From an uncultured Lachnospiraceae bacterium (GTDB lineage Bacteria > Bacillota > Clostridia > Lachnospirales > Lachnospiraceae): a DNA stretch of 17,528 bases. The stretch lies in the NCBI GenBank assembly GCA_910586315.1, contig CAJUIP010000012.1:65632-83159 (forward strand), written 5' to 3'. Position numbers and translations under genes: made by a program. Positions 1 through 6,877 of this stretch are shown here, one piece after another; position 1 is the first letter of the stretch; the number at the start of each line of letters is the position of its first letter. The notes under the pieces were generated by a model. It did no database searches. It saw only the letters and a program-made list of their open reading frames with translations, and had not been told where the DNA came from.

Positions 1-57
1 AAAAATTGATAAGAACGGTCTTTCAAGCAAGCTTGACGCCCGTTTTTATCAATTTTT
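1..57. terminator. Intrinsic terminator hairpin at left edge
   Basis: An 18-bp inverted repeat pairs bases 1-18 with 40-57, with one G.T wobble. A smaller TCAAG/CTTGA stem sits in the loop (23-27 with 32-36). The right arm ends in a T run and the left arm begins with an A run, so it can terminate transcription from either side. It probably ends a gene left of the window and insulates the LysR promoter that follows. Confidence 0.85.
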
Positions 58-84
58 CCCCGCCCTGCGGCCTGTAACGTGGTA

Positions 85-114
85 TTGACATCTTACCACA
101 AGATTTACTATAAT
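85..114 (+). promoter_or_regulatory. Sigma-70/SigA promoter of the first LysR gene
   Basis: TTGACA at 85-90 and TATAAT at 109-114 are both perfect consensus hexamers, separated by 18 bp. Transcription should start near 121, giving a leader of about 40 bases before the LysR start codon. No obvious dyad operator overlaps it. Confidence 0.85.
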
Positions 115-159
115 AGAAATACATATTATGAATAACAAATATGAAGAGGAGTTATGATA

Positions 160-1065
160 ATGGAACAGCATCTTTCCCAGTACCGTATTTTCTATGAAGT
201 GGCGCGCTGCGGGAATATCTCCAGGGCGGCAAAGGAATTGTATATCAGCCAGCCGGCCATCAGCAAAGCCATCGGCAAGCTGGAGGAAAACTTAAATACC
301 AGATTATTTAACCGGAATTCCCGGGGTGTCCAGCTCACCCGTGAAGGGGGGATCCTTTTTCAGCATATAAGCACTGCCTTTGAGGCCATTCACCGGGGAG
401 AAAAGGAGTTAAAACGCATTCATGATTTTCACATCGGAAACTTAAAAATCGGAGTCAGCAACACACTCTGCAAATATGTACTTCTTCCATATTTAAAAGG
501 CTTTGTGGAGAAGTACCCCCACGTAAATATTTCTATTGAAAGCCAGTCTACGATTCATACCCTGGAAATGCTGGAGGCCGGAAAAATCGACATCGGCCTT
601 GTGGCGGAACCAAAAACAAAAAGGGGCCTCACCTTTTCCCCTGTCATGGGAATCCGGGACGGCTTTGTCTGCACACCGTCCTATATGGAAAACCTGCTGC
701 TTCGGGAAGGTGCCAGCCCGAATATTTTTCAAACCGGAAATATTATCCTTCTGGACCGCAGCAACATGAGCCGGAAACATGTGGACTCCTATCTGGCGGA
801 TAATCAAATCGAAGTAAACCAGCTTTTGGAGGTTACTGACATGACTCTCCTGATCGAATTTGCGAGAATCGGCCTCGGAATCGCCTGTGTCATCGAAGAT
901 TTCATCACAAGCGATTTATCGGACGGCACCTTAATCGAAGTTCCTCTGGAAGTTCCCATCCCCAGACGAATCATCGGTTTTGCCTATCATTCCCAGGATA
1001 TGTCTGACACTCTGAAAGAATTTCTGGATTTCTGCCGGAATGATTCGAATTGCCATCCCATTTAA
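160..1065 (+). CDS. LysR-family transcriptional regulator
   Basis: A 301-residue LysR-type regulator of typical family length. Residues 1-60 form the winged helix-turn-helix, with the signature run GNISRAAKELYISQPAISKAI followed by LEENLNTRLFNR. The remainder (about 90-295) is the periplasmic-binding-like effector domain. Two ATGs are in frame, at 154 and 160; GGAG at 148-151 lies 8 bases before the second but only 2 before the first, so 160 is preferred. The gene is alone on its strand behind a strong promoter. LysR proteins often regulate a divergent neighbour, but the gene to the left lies outside the window, so target and effector cannot be named. The region after it holds mobile-element debris rather than an obvious target operon. 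Confidence 0.9.
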   Translation: MEQHLSQYRIFYEVARCGNISRAAKELYISQPAISKAIGKLEENLNTRLFNRNSRGVQLTREGGILFQHISTAFEAIHRGEKELKRIHDFHIGNLKIGVSNTLCKYVLLPYLKGFVEKYPHVNISIESQSTIHTLEMLEAGKIDIGLVAEPKTKRGLTFSPVMGIRDGFVCTPSYMENLLLREGASPNIFQTGNIILLDRSNMSRKHVDSYLADNQIEVNQLLEVTDMTLLIEFARIGLGIACVIEDFITSDLSDGTLIEVPLEVPIPRRIIGFAYHSQDMSDTLKEFLDFCRNDSNCHPI

Positions 1066-1290
1066 GCCCTTGAAAGGATGTCGGCGATGTGACATGTTGT
1101 GAACTGCAGATGTAAATACATCTTTCAAATACAGTATTTTAGTGGAAATGGACATGTATGAAAATGCAGCATATGTGGCTGGTTCATTTGTGGCAGATAG
1201 GAGCAATGAGTGGCAAACCCTTAGTTTTACAGTGATAAGGAAGTATTTACAACAACTTACCATCAACGCTGACAAACAGGGTGTGCGACG
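1066..1290. other. Gene-poor stretch with a small hairpin
   Basis: No convincing gene is seen. A short hairpin AGATGT-AAAT-ACATCT occupies 1108-1123 and might weakly terminate the LysR transcript, although it lacks a T run. A frame from 1142 stays open into the transposase frame and has protein-like composition, but it has no ribosome site and no family I recognise; it could be the tail of a lost gene. Confidence 0.4.
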
Positions 1291-1642
1291 TATGCTATAC
1301 AAAAAATCACCTTTCCGGTACAATAGATGTGTTCAGGCCACTATCATAGGAAGGAAAGGTGAGTTTATGGCAAAGCAAGCGAATTCACTCGAACATACGA
1401 AGTGGATGTGCAAATATCACATCGTCTTCACCCCCAAGTATAGACGAAAAATAGTCTATACTCAATACAAAGCTGACCTGCGGGATATATTAAAGCAGTT
1501 ATGCAGTTATAAGGGGGTGGAAATCCTGGAAGGGAATCTTATGCCGGACCACGTACACATGCTGGTAAGCATACCCCCGATACCAAGTATTTTGGTGGTA
1601 TCCTCACCAGCATATGAGGTGTCCCCACTGTATATGCTACAC
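1291..1642 (+). mobile_element. Truncated IS200-type insertion sequence remnant
   Basis: This is a short, internally deleted IS200/IS605-group element. It holds the leader hairpin, the first half of the tnpA transposase and, after the truncation, two hairpins: GATACCA/TGGTATC at 1579-1602 and CCTCA/TGAGG at 1602-1619. These could be the subterminal structures such elements use for single-strand transposition. The sequence TATGCTA(T/C)AC occurs near both proposed limits (1291-1300 and 1633-1642), which is why the borders are placed there; they remain uncertain. The element must be inactive because the catalytic tyrosine region is missing. Confidence 0.6.
1307..1362 (+). promoter_or_regulatory. 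Hairpin sequestering the tnpA ribosome-binding site
   Basis: A perfect 10-bp inverted repeat, TCACCTTTCC (1307-1316) with GGAAAGGTGA (1353-1362), encloses a 36-base loop. The right arm contains the GGAAAGG Shine-Dalgarno sequence just before the ATG at 1367. In IS200 of enteric bacteria a comparable leader stem represses transposase translation, so this is probably the equivalent control element retained by the remnant. Confidence 0.65.
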
Positions 1643-1657
1643 CGTTTTTTCTACTAA
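1367..1657 (+). pseudogene. tnpA: IS200-type Y1 transposase TnpA, C-terminally truncated
   Basis: The first 72 or so residues match the TnpA family of IS200: an N-terminal KYHIVFTPKYRRK motif and the HUH metal-binding motif in MPDHVHMLVSIPP (the two histidines are encoded at 1550-1558). Family proteins are about 130-150 residues and carry a catalytic tyrosine in a C-terminal helix. Here homology stops after about position 1582 and the frame runs into non-homologous sequence until a stop at 1655-1657. The ATG at 1367 follows the Shine-Dalgarno sequence in the leader hairpin; the longer open frame from 1142 is not thought to be coding. Single-strand DNA transposase activity is lost. Confidence 0.8.
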
Positions 1658-2505
1658 TCGTGGATTTTCAACCCGTGGAGCATTTTGATAAAGCCGGGGT
1701 CATCATGGCTGACAATCTCGCTGTGTCCCACATCCAACTTGGAGATTTCCTCCATATCTTCCTTGGAGAGCTGGAAGTCCCAAATATCAAGATTCTGCTC
1801 CATGCGCTCCTTGTGAACAGACTTCGGGATAATAACCACTTCCCGCTGAACATTCCAACGCAGGGCCACCTGCGCGGCGGATTTGCCGTACTTGTTCCCA
1901 ATTTTCGTCAGAACCGGGTGGGTAAAAATGCCGAACTTCCCCTCTGCAAACGGGCCCCAGGCCTCGGGGACAACGCCGTACTCCTTCATCAGCGCCAGGG
2001 CGTTCTCCTGCTGGAAGAAGGGGTGAAGCTCTACCTGGTCAACAGCGGGAATCACGTCTACCGTTTCGCACAGGTCGGCCAGCCGGGCTGGGTAGAAATT
2101 GCATACACCGATGGCCCGGAGCTTCTTCTCTTTGTAAGCTTCTTCCATGGCCCGGTAAGCGCCTACATAATCGCCGAGGGGCTGGTGAATCAGGTACAAA
2201 TCCAGGTAATCCAAGCCCAGGTTGTCCAGAGAACGCTGAATCGCCGCCTTTGCCCCCTCATAGCTGGCGTCCTGCACCCACAGCTTGGTGGTGATGAACA
2301 GTTCCTCACGGGGAACGCCGCATTTTTTCAAAGCGGCACCTACCGCTTGCTCGTTCATATAGGCGGCGGCGGTGTCAATCAGGCGATAACCGGAACTGAT
2401 AGCGTCCAGCACCGCTTGCTCGCACTGGGCAGGGTCGGGAACCTGAAAGACGCCAAAGCCCTCCAGGGGCATCTTTACGCCGTTGTTCAAAGTGATATAG
2501 TCCAT
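1654..2505 (-). CDS. Aldo/keto reductase
   Basis: A 283-residue NADPH-dependent oxidoreductase of the aldo/keto reductase superfamily, cytosolic, folded as a TIM barrel; length is normal. The catalytic tetrad is visible: Asp44 (RLIDTAAAY), Tyr49, Lys74 (ITTKLW) and His107 (LYLIHQP). The C-terminal IPKSVHKERMEQN segment is the NADPH-phosphate-binding loop. The overall sequence is closest to the group annotated as 2,5-diketo-D-gluconate reductase or general carbonyl reductases; the real substrate cannot be deduced. AGGAGG at 2515-2520 (complement) lies 9 bases before the ATG. It is divergent from the LysR gene at 2622 across 116 bases, the usual arrangement for a LysR regulator and its target, so control by that protein is likely. 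No strong terminator is seen after the stop. Confidence 0.93.
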   Translation of the reverse strand: MDYITLNNGVKMPLEGFGVFQVPDPAQCEQAVLDAISSGYRLIDTAAAYMNEQAVGAALKKCGVPREELFITTKLWVQDASYEGAKAAIQRSLDNLGLDYLDLYLIHQPLGDYVGAYRAMEEAYKEKKLRAIGVCNFYPARLADLCETVDVIPAVDQVELHPFFQQENALALMKEYGVVPEAWGPFAEGKFGIFTHPVLTKIGNKYGKSAAQVALRWNVQREVVIIPKSVHKERMEQNLDIWDFQLSKEDMEEISKLDVGHSEIVSHDDPGFIKMLHGLKIHD

Positions 2506-2537
2506 TTGGAAGAACCTCCTCGAAATTATATGATGTT

Positions 2538-2592
2538 ATGATAGCAAAAATTATTGAAAAAGTACAATATCCATTTTCAAATGTGCTATAAT
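2538..2592. promoter_or_regulatory. Divergent promoter region with LysR-type dyad
   Basis: On the minus strand TTGTAC (2562-2567) and TATCAT (2538-2543) with an 18-bp spacer form a plausible promoter for the reductase. On the plus strand TATAAT at 2587-2592 serves the LysR gene, with no good -35. Between them TTGAAAA (2554-2560) and TTTTCAA (2574-2580) form a 7-bp dyad covering the reductase -35. Its spacing fits the interrupted dyads (T-N11-A core) bound by LysR proteins. This suggests one operator for activation of the reductase and autoregulation. Confidence 0.55.
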
Positions 2593-2621
2593 TAAAACAA
2601 ATACTGAGAGAGGACAATCCT

Positions 2622-3473
2622 ATGATGGAACTTTATCTATTGGAACAACTTTTAGCTTTTTCCCGGCAGGGTACATTGTCCGGGGCAGCGGAAGAATTGC
2701 ACATCTCCCAGCCCGCTTTAAGCCAATCCATGAAAAAGCTGGAGGAATGCCTTGGCGTATCTTTGTTTGAACGGTCAAAGAACAAGATCGCCCTTAATGA
2801 GAATGGCATCCTGGCTGCTCAGTTAGGAGAAAAGCTGCTGGAGCAGAGCAGGGAGATGGAGGAACGGCTACGTCTTTTTGATCAGAGCCGCCGCACAATC
2901 TCTTTAGGTGTCTGCGCCCCGGTGCCGCTCTGGGACTTGTCTCCGCTGCTCTCCCAATTTTATCCCCAGATGACGATTTCTACAGAAATGAAAAATTCAG
3001 ATGAGGAACTGCTTGCTGGCCTGAGTAAGGGAATTTACCAACTTATCGTCACCCACAGTTCCCCGGATATTGGCTTATATGGGCAACCATTCCGAACAGA
3101 GCGGCTGTTCCTCTCTGTCCCCTTGGCGCATCCTTTAGCAAACCGAAAAGAACTTACTCCGGCAGACATTAACGGTCAAAATCTTCTCCTTTATACGGAT
3201 ATTGGCTTCTGGCACAACTTCTGTCGGGAAAAGCTGCCGAATGCTCATTTCCTGATGATGAGTGAATGGGACGCTTTCGGAGAAGTGTCTGGAACAGGGG
3301 CCTTTCCCTCTTTTATCACTGACGCTCACATGGAGCGTGACGGTGTACCTCAAAATCGTGTCATAATTCCAATTATTGACGAGCAGGCGGAGGCAACCTA
3401 TTACTGTGTGTGCAGAGCGGAGAACAAGGACAGATACCAACCAATATTCAATGCGTTGAAGAAAATCAAGTGA
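2622..3473 (+). CDS. LysR-family regulator divergent from the reductase
   Basis: A 283-residue LysR-type regulator, slightly short for the family. The helix-turn-helix is in residues 1-60 (GTLSGAAEELHISQPALSQS, then LEECLGVSLFERSKN). The effector domain begins near residue 90 and contains the usual alternating segments (VTHSSPDIGLYGQPF, LSVPLAHPLA). Start codons at 2622 and 2625 are both possible; GAGAGGA at 2608-2614 is 7 bases from the first, which is kept. Divergence from the aldo/keto reductase and the dyad between them make that gene the likely target. The reductase-regulator pair is bounded by an IS200 remnant on one side and a decayed mobile-element gene on the other, so it may have arrived as a unit. 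The effector is unknown. Confidence 0.9.
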   Translation: MMELYLLEQLLAFSRQGTLSGAAEELHISQPALSQSMKKLEECLGVSLFERSKNKIALNENGILAAQLGEKLLEQSREMEERLRLFDQSRRTISLGVCAPVPLWDLSPLLSQFYPQMTISTEMKNSDEELLAGLSKGIYQLIVTHSSPDIGLYGQPFRTERLFLSVPLAHPLANRKELTPADINGQNLLLYTDIGFWHNFCREKLPNAHFLMMSEWDAFGEVSGTGAFPSFITDAHMERDGVPQNRVIIPIIDEQAEATYYCVCRAENKDRYQPIFNALKKIK

Positions 3474-3556
3474 AAAACGGTGTCCCTTGTGCTGTCCTGA
3501 TTTTTCTTAAAGGCTGGTCGCCTTTCTATCCTAATTGTGCTCCAATATGTATACTA

Positions 3557-3694
3557 CTATTGTTGGTAGCATTCGGGAAGATCACTCCCAATATAAATAC
3601 GCTCCGCATTTTTTTCAATCTCGTAATAGTCCCCAATATATCCTTTGAGATACTGCTTTACATCATTCCAGTCAATCTGGCGTTTACGTTTCAT
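3557..3694 (-). pseudogene. Decayed small mobile-element gene (45 codons)
   Basis: An unlisted short frame reads MKRKRQIDWNDVKQYLKG, then GDYYEIEKNAERIYIGSDLP, preceded by an AGGTGAT ribosome site. I recognise the opening as resembling the start of a hypothetical protein repeatedly found on Lachnospiraceae and Ruminococcaceae conjugative elements; this is from memory, not a search. In what I recall, a Tyr-Thr-Tyr segment follows seven residues after the Asp-Leu-Pro. Here the same frame has two stop codons in that interval and then TAT ACA TAT, so the gene appears to have been stopped by in-frame mutations. It could also be a genuine 45-residue peptide gene. The rest of 3474-3834 shows only a weak AAAGGC/GCCTTT hairpin at 3509-3525. 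Confidence 0.5.
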
Positions 3695-3834
3695 TTCCTA
3701 TCACCTTTACGATTTTTATATTCCCTATGTATTCTTTCTATCATGTGTATAGTTCTGTAACCCTGAGAGTTGCCGATAGATATTCCAATATCCCTTTTTA
3801 CCAGTCTCCACTCCTTCTATAATGCCCTTTCCTC

Positions 3835-4716
3835 TCACTCCGGCCTCGTTCCCGTTGCCTCATAAAATTTTTCCATACTTCCGTATTTAAATACCATTTT
3901 AAGTTCGCTTCCAATGCTGTTTAAAAGCGTCTCGTCAGGAATCTCATCCCGGTGATACCATCCGGCCTCGGAAAGCTCGTCTTCCTGAAGACGGATCGTA
4001 TCATCGCCATCCAGCTCCGCGAAAAAGCCAATCATTTCCGTATCAGAAAATGCCCAGGGCTGGCTCTTATAATAGCGGATATTTTTCACCTTAAGTCCCA
4101 CTTCCTCCATAACCTCCCGGCGCACGGTATCCTCAAACGTTTCGCCGATCTCCACAAACCCGGCAATCAGCGCATATCCCCGGTAAGGATTATTATTTAC
4201 GCGGTATCTCGATAAAATCAGCCGGTCTCCGTCGGTAATTGCAACAATCACCGCCGGGGAGATTTTCGGATATTCAATTTGTCCGCAGCAGGAGCAGACC
4301 AGAGCCCGCTCTACCTTACTGTCCTCTGTTTCATGGCCGCAGCGTCCGCAATACCTCCGGCTCTCTTTCCAGCGGTGAAGCTGCGTGGCTGTGATTCCGG
4401 CAAATGCCTGATAGCCCGGCGTCATTTTTCGGAATGCGGATGTCGGACAAAACTCATATCCGTTCTCCTCTCCCTGAAGCATTTCCCGCACATAAAAATA
4501 ACCGGTTCCATCAATGGAAAACAGATAATATGCCTCTGTCATAAGATGCTGCTTTTCCATGGGAAAATCCCGAAAACGGGGAATCTCATAATTTCCCCCC
4601 TCTCCTTTCCTGAGAAGTGTCTTATTACTCTTCATATATAAAATATAATCTTCCTCTCTGGCCTCCGGCTGTTTGTAGGACAGATCAAATTTATGCATTC
4701 CAATATCCTGAATCAT
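3835..4716 (-). CDS. nudC: NAD(+) diphosphatase / NADH pyrophosphatase (Nudix)
   Basis: A 293-residue NudC-type Nudix hydrolase, which cleaves NAD(H) to NMN(H) and AMP and in several bacteria removes NAD caps from RNA. The architecture is typical: an N-terminal NudC-like domain (1-115), a zinc ribbon with Cys123, Cys126, Cys141 and Cys144 (CGRCG and CSCCG), then the Nudix domain (150-285). The Nudix box at residues 186-208 fits G-x5-E-x7-RE-U-x-EE-x-G exactly (GFVEIGE, RREVMEEVG). The family-specific SQPW motif follows at 218-221, reading SQPWAFS instead of the commoner SQPWPFP. The start has a GGAGAGG ribosome site. A strong promoter lies about 100 bases upstream, and the transcribed leader before the ATG is strikingly purine-rich. 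Confidence 0.95.
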   Translation of the reverse strand: MIQDIGMHKFDLSYKQPEAREEDYILYMKSNKTLLRKGEGGNYEIPRFRDFPMEKQHLMTEAYYLFSIDGTGYFYVREMLQGEENGYEFCPTSAFRKMTPGYQAFAGITATQLHRWKESRRYCGRCGHETEDSKVERALVCSCCGQIEYPKISPAVIVAITDGDRLILSRYRVNNNPYRGYALIAGFVEIGETFEDTVRREVMEEVGLKVKNIRYYKSQPWAFSDTEMIGFFAELDGDDTIRLQEDELSEAGWYHRDEIPDETLLNSIGSELKMVFKYGSMEKFYEATGTRPE

Positions 4717-4814
4717 GATATCCTCTCCTTCCTTGTTCTTTCTTAACCCTTCTTATCTTTCCCTGCCCTTCCCTTTAACCATCCAGGCAGCCCTGGACGT
4801 CTGTCATTGTTTCC

Positions 4815-4843
4815 ATCATAAAACAGCCCCCGGATTTTGTCAA
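4815..4843 (-). promoter_or_regulatory. Promoter of nudC
   Basis: On the minus strand TTGACA (4838-4843) and TATGAT (4815-4820) are separated by exactly 17 bp. The predicted transcript starts near 4808 and has a roughly 90-base leader containing a small CCAGG/CCTGG hairpin. A GATTT/AAATC dyad (4833-4846) overlaps the -35 and could be an operator. Confidence 0.8.
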
Positions 4844-4881
4844 ATCAAACCGCAGGAGCTAGTACACTAATAACTAAATTG

Positions 4882-4910
4882 TTGACTAATGTCGCAGGAT
4901 GCTATATAAT
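4882..4910 (+). promoter_or_regulatory. Promoter of the first MATE exporter
   Basis: TTGACT (4882-4887) and TATAAT (4905-4910) are spaced by 17 bp; transcription should start near 4917. Two small dyads flank it: TAGT-AC-ACTA upstream (about 4861-4870) and GCCAT-TC-ATGGC at 4911-4922 over the predicted start point. The second sits where a repressor would block initiation. Confidence 0.8.
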
Positions 4911-4922
4911 GCCATTCATGGC

Positions 4923-5040
4923 TATTGTCCGCCGCCCTGTAAATGTAACAGCGTATCCCCGTTTCAAATCGCCTGCGGCAATGGGACATATGCTTTGGAC
5001 CGGTATAAGAACCATTTCTGATCATTTTTAAAAGGAGAGA
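4923..5040 (+). promoter_or_regulatory. Structured 5' leader of the MATE transcript
   Basis: The leader can fold into a compact element. TGTCC (4926-4930) pairs with GGACA (4984-4988), and GCCGC (4931-4935) pairs with GCGGC (4975-4979), with four bulged bases at 4980-4983. Inside lies a CTGT/ACAG hairpin (4937-4940 with 4948-4951, 7-base loop) followed by about 23 unpaired bases. The ribosome site AAAGGAGAG lies at 5031-5039. I could not match it to a known riboswitch class, and there is no clear terminator, so any control would be at translation or through an unseen fold. Confidence 0.4.
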
Positions 5041-5046
5041 GTGTCA

Positions 5047-6408
5047 ATGGCAAGTGAAAATAAAATGGGCGTCATGCCCGTCAACAAACTAATTCTTTCC
5101 ATGTCCATCCCCATGATGCTGTCCATGCTGATTCAGGCTCTTTATAATGTAGTGGACAGTATGTTCGTGGCTCAAATCAGTGAAAACGCATTAACTGCCG
5201 TTTCCCTGGCTTTCCCGGCCCAGAATCTGATGATTGCTGTGGCCACAGGAACCGGGGTCGGCGTCAACGCTACCCTTTCCAGAAGTCTGGGAGAAAAAAA
5301 TCACGAACGGGCCAACCGTATCGCAAACAACGCCCTTTTTCTGGCGGCCGCCAGCTACATTGCCTTTGCCCTCTTCGGGCTTTTTTTCGCCCGGCAGTAT
5401 TTCCTGCTTCAGACGGACATTCCCGAAATTGTGGAATTCGGAACAGTCTATCTGCAGATCTGCACAATCTGTTCTTTCGGTCTGTTTGGGGAAATTGCCT
5501 TTGAAAAGCTGATGCAGTCCACGGGAAAAACCTTTTATTCCATGATTATCCAGGGAACCGGAGCCATTTTAAACATCATTTTTGACCCGATCCTTATTTT
5601 CGGTCTGTTTGGTTTTCCAAAACTGGGGGTAGCAGGGGCCGCTGCCGCCACAGTATTTGGCCAGATTCTTGCCATGCTTCTGGGCTTTGTCTTAAACCAG
5701 GCAAAAAACCATGAAATCACAGTAAAGCTTAAAGGATTCCTGCCGGAACCAGAAATCATAGGCCATATTTATTCCGTCGGCATTCCTTCTATCATTATGG
5801 CCTCCATCGGAAGCGTCATGACCTTCGGACTCAATAAGATCCTCATTGCCTTCTCCTCCACGGCAACCGCCGTATTCGGCGTCTATTTTAAGCTTCAGAG
5901 CTTTGTATTCATGCCGGTATTCGGCCTTAACAATGGTACGGTACCCATTATCGCCTACAACTTCGGCGCATCCAGACCGGACCGCATTGTAGAAACCCTA
6001 AAGCTTGCCATCGTCTATGCCGTTTCCATCATGCTGGCAGGCCTGGCTGTTTTTCAGCTCATTCCCGACAGGCTTTTACTGATCTTCAATGCCTCTGACC
6101 ACATGCTTACAATCGGAGTTCCTGCTTTAAGGTGCATTTCCATAAGCTTCTTATTCGCAGGCTACTGCATTGTCTGCTCTTCCCTGTTTCAGGCCCTTGG
6201 CCATGGAATGTTAAGCCTTTGGGTTTCCGTACTCCGCCAGCTTGTGGTACTGCTTCCGGCGGCTTTCGTATTTTCAAAGCTCGGCGGCCTCCAAAGCGTA
6301 TGGCTGGCTTTCCCCCTGGCTGAAATCTTTTCCCTTGCCTTTAGTACCTTTTTCCTTCGGTATATATACAAAAAAGAAATCCTGCCTTTAAAAAATAAGT
6401 CGGCATAA
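5047..6408 (+). CDS. MATE-family multidrug/cation exporter
   Basis: A 453-residue integral membrane protein of the MATE family (MepA/NorM-like), expected to have twelve transmembrane helices and to export cationic drugs or metabolites in exchange for Na+ or H+. Family features include the opening MPVNKLILSMSIPMMLSM, the first-helix segment ALYNVVDSMFVAQ, the GTGVGVNATLSRSLGEK loop, and the second-half PIIAYNFGA motif. GGAG at 5034-5037 is 9 bases before the ATG at 5047; the upstream GTG at 5041 is too close to it. The gene has its own promoter and a long leader, is divergent from nudC and convergent with yerC. Substrate cannot be read from sequence. Confidence 0.93.
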   Translation: MASENKMGVMPVNKLILSMSIPMMLSMLIQALYNVVDSMFVAQISENALTAVSLAFPAQNLMIAVATGTGVGVNATLSRSLGEKNHERANRIANNALFLAAASYIAFALFGLFFARQYFLLQTDIPEIVEFGTVYLQICTICSFGLFGEIAFEKLMQSTGKTFYSMIIQGTGAILNIIFDPILIFGLFGFPKLGVAGAAAATVFGQILAMLLGFVLNQAKNHEITVKLKGFLPEPEIIGHIYSVGIPSIIMASIGSVMTFGLNKILIAFSSTATAVFGVYFKLQSFVFMPVFGLNNGTVPIIAYNFGASRPDRIVETLKLAIVYAVSIMLAGLAVFQLIPDRLLLIFNASDHMLTIGVPALRCISISFLFAGYCIVCSSLFQALGHGMLSLWVSVLRQLVVLLPAAFVFSKLGGLQSVWLAFPLAEIFSLAFSTFFLRYIYKKEILPLKNKSA

Positions 6409-6417
6409 CACATATAA

Positions 6418-6481
6418 AAATGGGGATGCCAGCCATATGTTTCGCTGATCTGTTCTCGAAACAAGGCTGGCATCCCCATTT
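6418..6481. terminator. Long two-tier bidirectional terminator
   Basis: A perfect 17-bp stem pairs 6418-6434 with 6465-6481. A second 6-bp stem GTTTCG/CGAAAC (6439-6444 with 6457-6462) lies inside the loop. It sits between the convergent MATE and yerC genes. On the minus strand the stem is followed by five T residues; on the plus strand by ATTTAT. It probably ends both transcripts. Confidence 0.75.
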
Positions 6482-6494
6482 ATGTAACACGCTT

Positions 6495-6797
6495 CTATTT
6501 TTCTTCACACGGATAGCCCAGGCGTTTAAACACCATGTCATATCCGTCGTTTCCATAATTCAGGGACCGGTTCACACGGCTGATGGTTGCCGTGGATGCT
6601 CCTGTGCGCTCTGCAATGTCCAGGTACGTCTTTTTCTCCCGCAGCATCTTCGCCACCTCATAACGCTGCGACAGTGACAGCAGCTCATTGACCGTGCAGA
6701 CGTCCTCAAAAAATGCATAGCATTCCTCTGAATTTTTTAAAGTCAGAACCGCCTCAAAAAGATGGTCGACGGCTTCTGTCCTGATTTTTTTGTTCAT
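6495..6797 (-). CDS. yerC: YerC/YecD-type TrpR-related DNA-binding protein
   Basis: A 100-residue protein matching the YerC/YecD family, a small all-helical group related to the Trp repressor and common in Firmicutes. The helix-turn-helix is at about residues 56-82 (TYLDIAERTGASTATISRVN), followed by the family tail SLNYGNDGYDMVFKRLGY. It is presumed to bind DNA; a tryptophan-repressor role should not be assumed. A GGGGAAG ribosome site precedes the ATG. It lies 80 bases downstream of the HAD gene on the same strand and could be the last gene of that operon or have its own promoter; none was obvious in the gap. Confidence 0.9.
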   Translation of the reverse strand: MNKKIRTEAVDHLFEAVLTLKNSEECYAFFEDVCTVNELLSLSQRYEVAKMLREKKTYLDIAERTGASTATISRVNRSLNYGNDGYDMVFKRLGYPCEEK

Positions 6798-6877
6798 GTA
6801 CAGCTTCCCCTTTACGAGTCATATTTCCCTTTGTTACGAATGAGCCGCACCCCCATGGGCGGGTTCACATACCATGA

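Noticed and set aside
1142..1366. Extension of the transposase frame upstream of its ATG
   Set aside because: No ribosome site and no recognised domain; the Shine-Dalgarno sequence and homology start at 1367.
1660..2541. Long plus-strand open frame of 293 codons
   Set aside because: It is the antisense shadow of the aldo/keto reductase, whose catalytic tetrad and ribosome site are clear.
3410..3760. Plus-strand frame after the second LysR gene
   Set aside because: It overlaps the LysR end, has no ribosome site and runs antisense to a better supported small frame.
4911..4990. Assignment of the MATE leader to guanidine, fluoride, ZTP, THF or PRPP-type riboswitches
   Set aside because: The conserved core sequences of these classes, as far as I remember them, are not present.
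6495..6797. Naming the small regulator trpR
   Set aside because: It fits the YerC/YecD group; no trp genes or trp operator are in the window.
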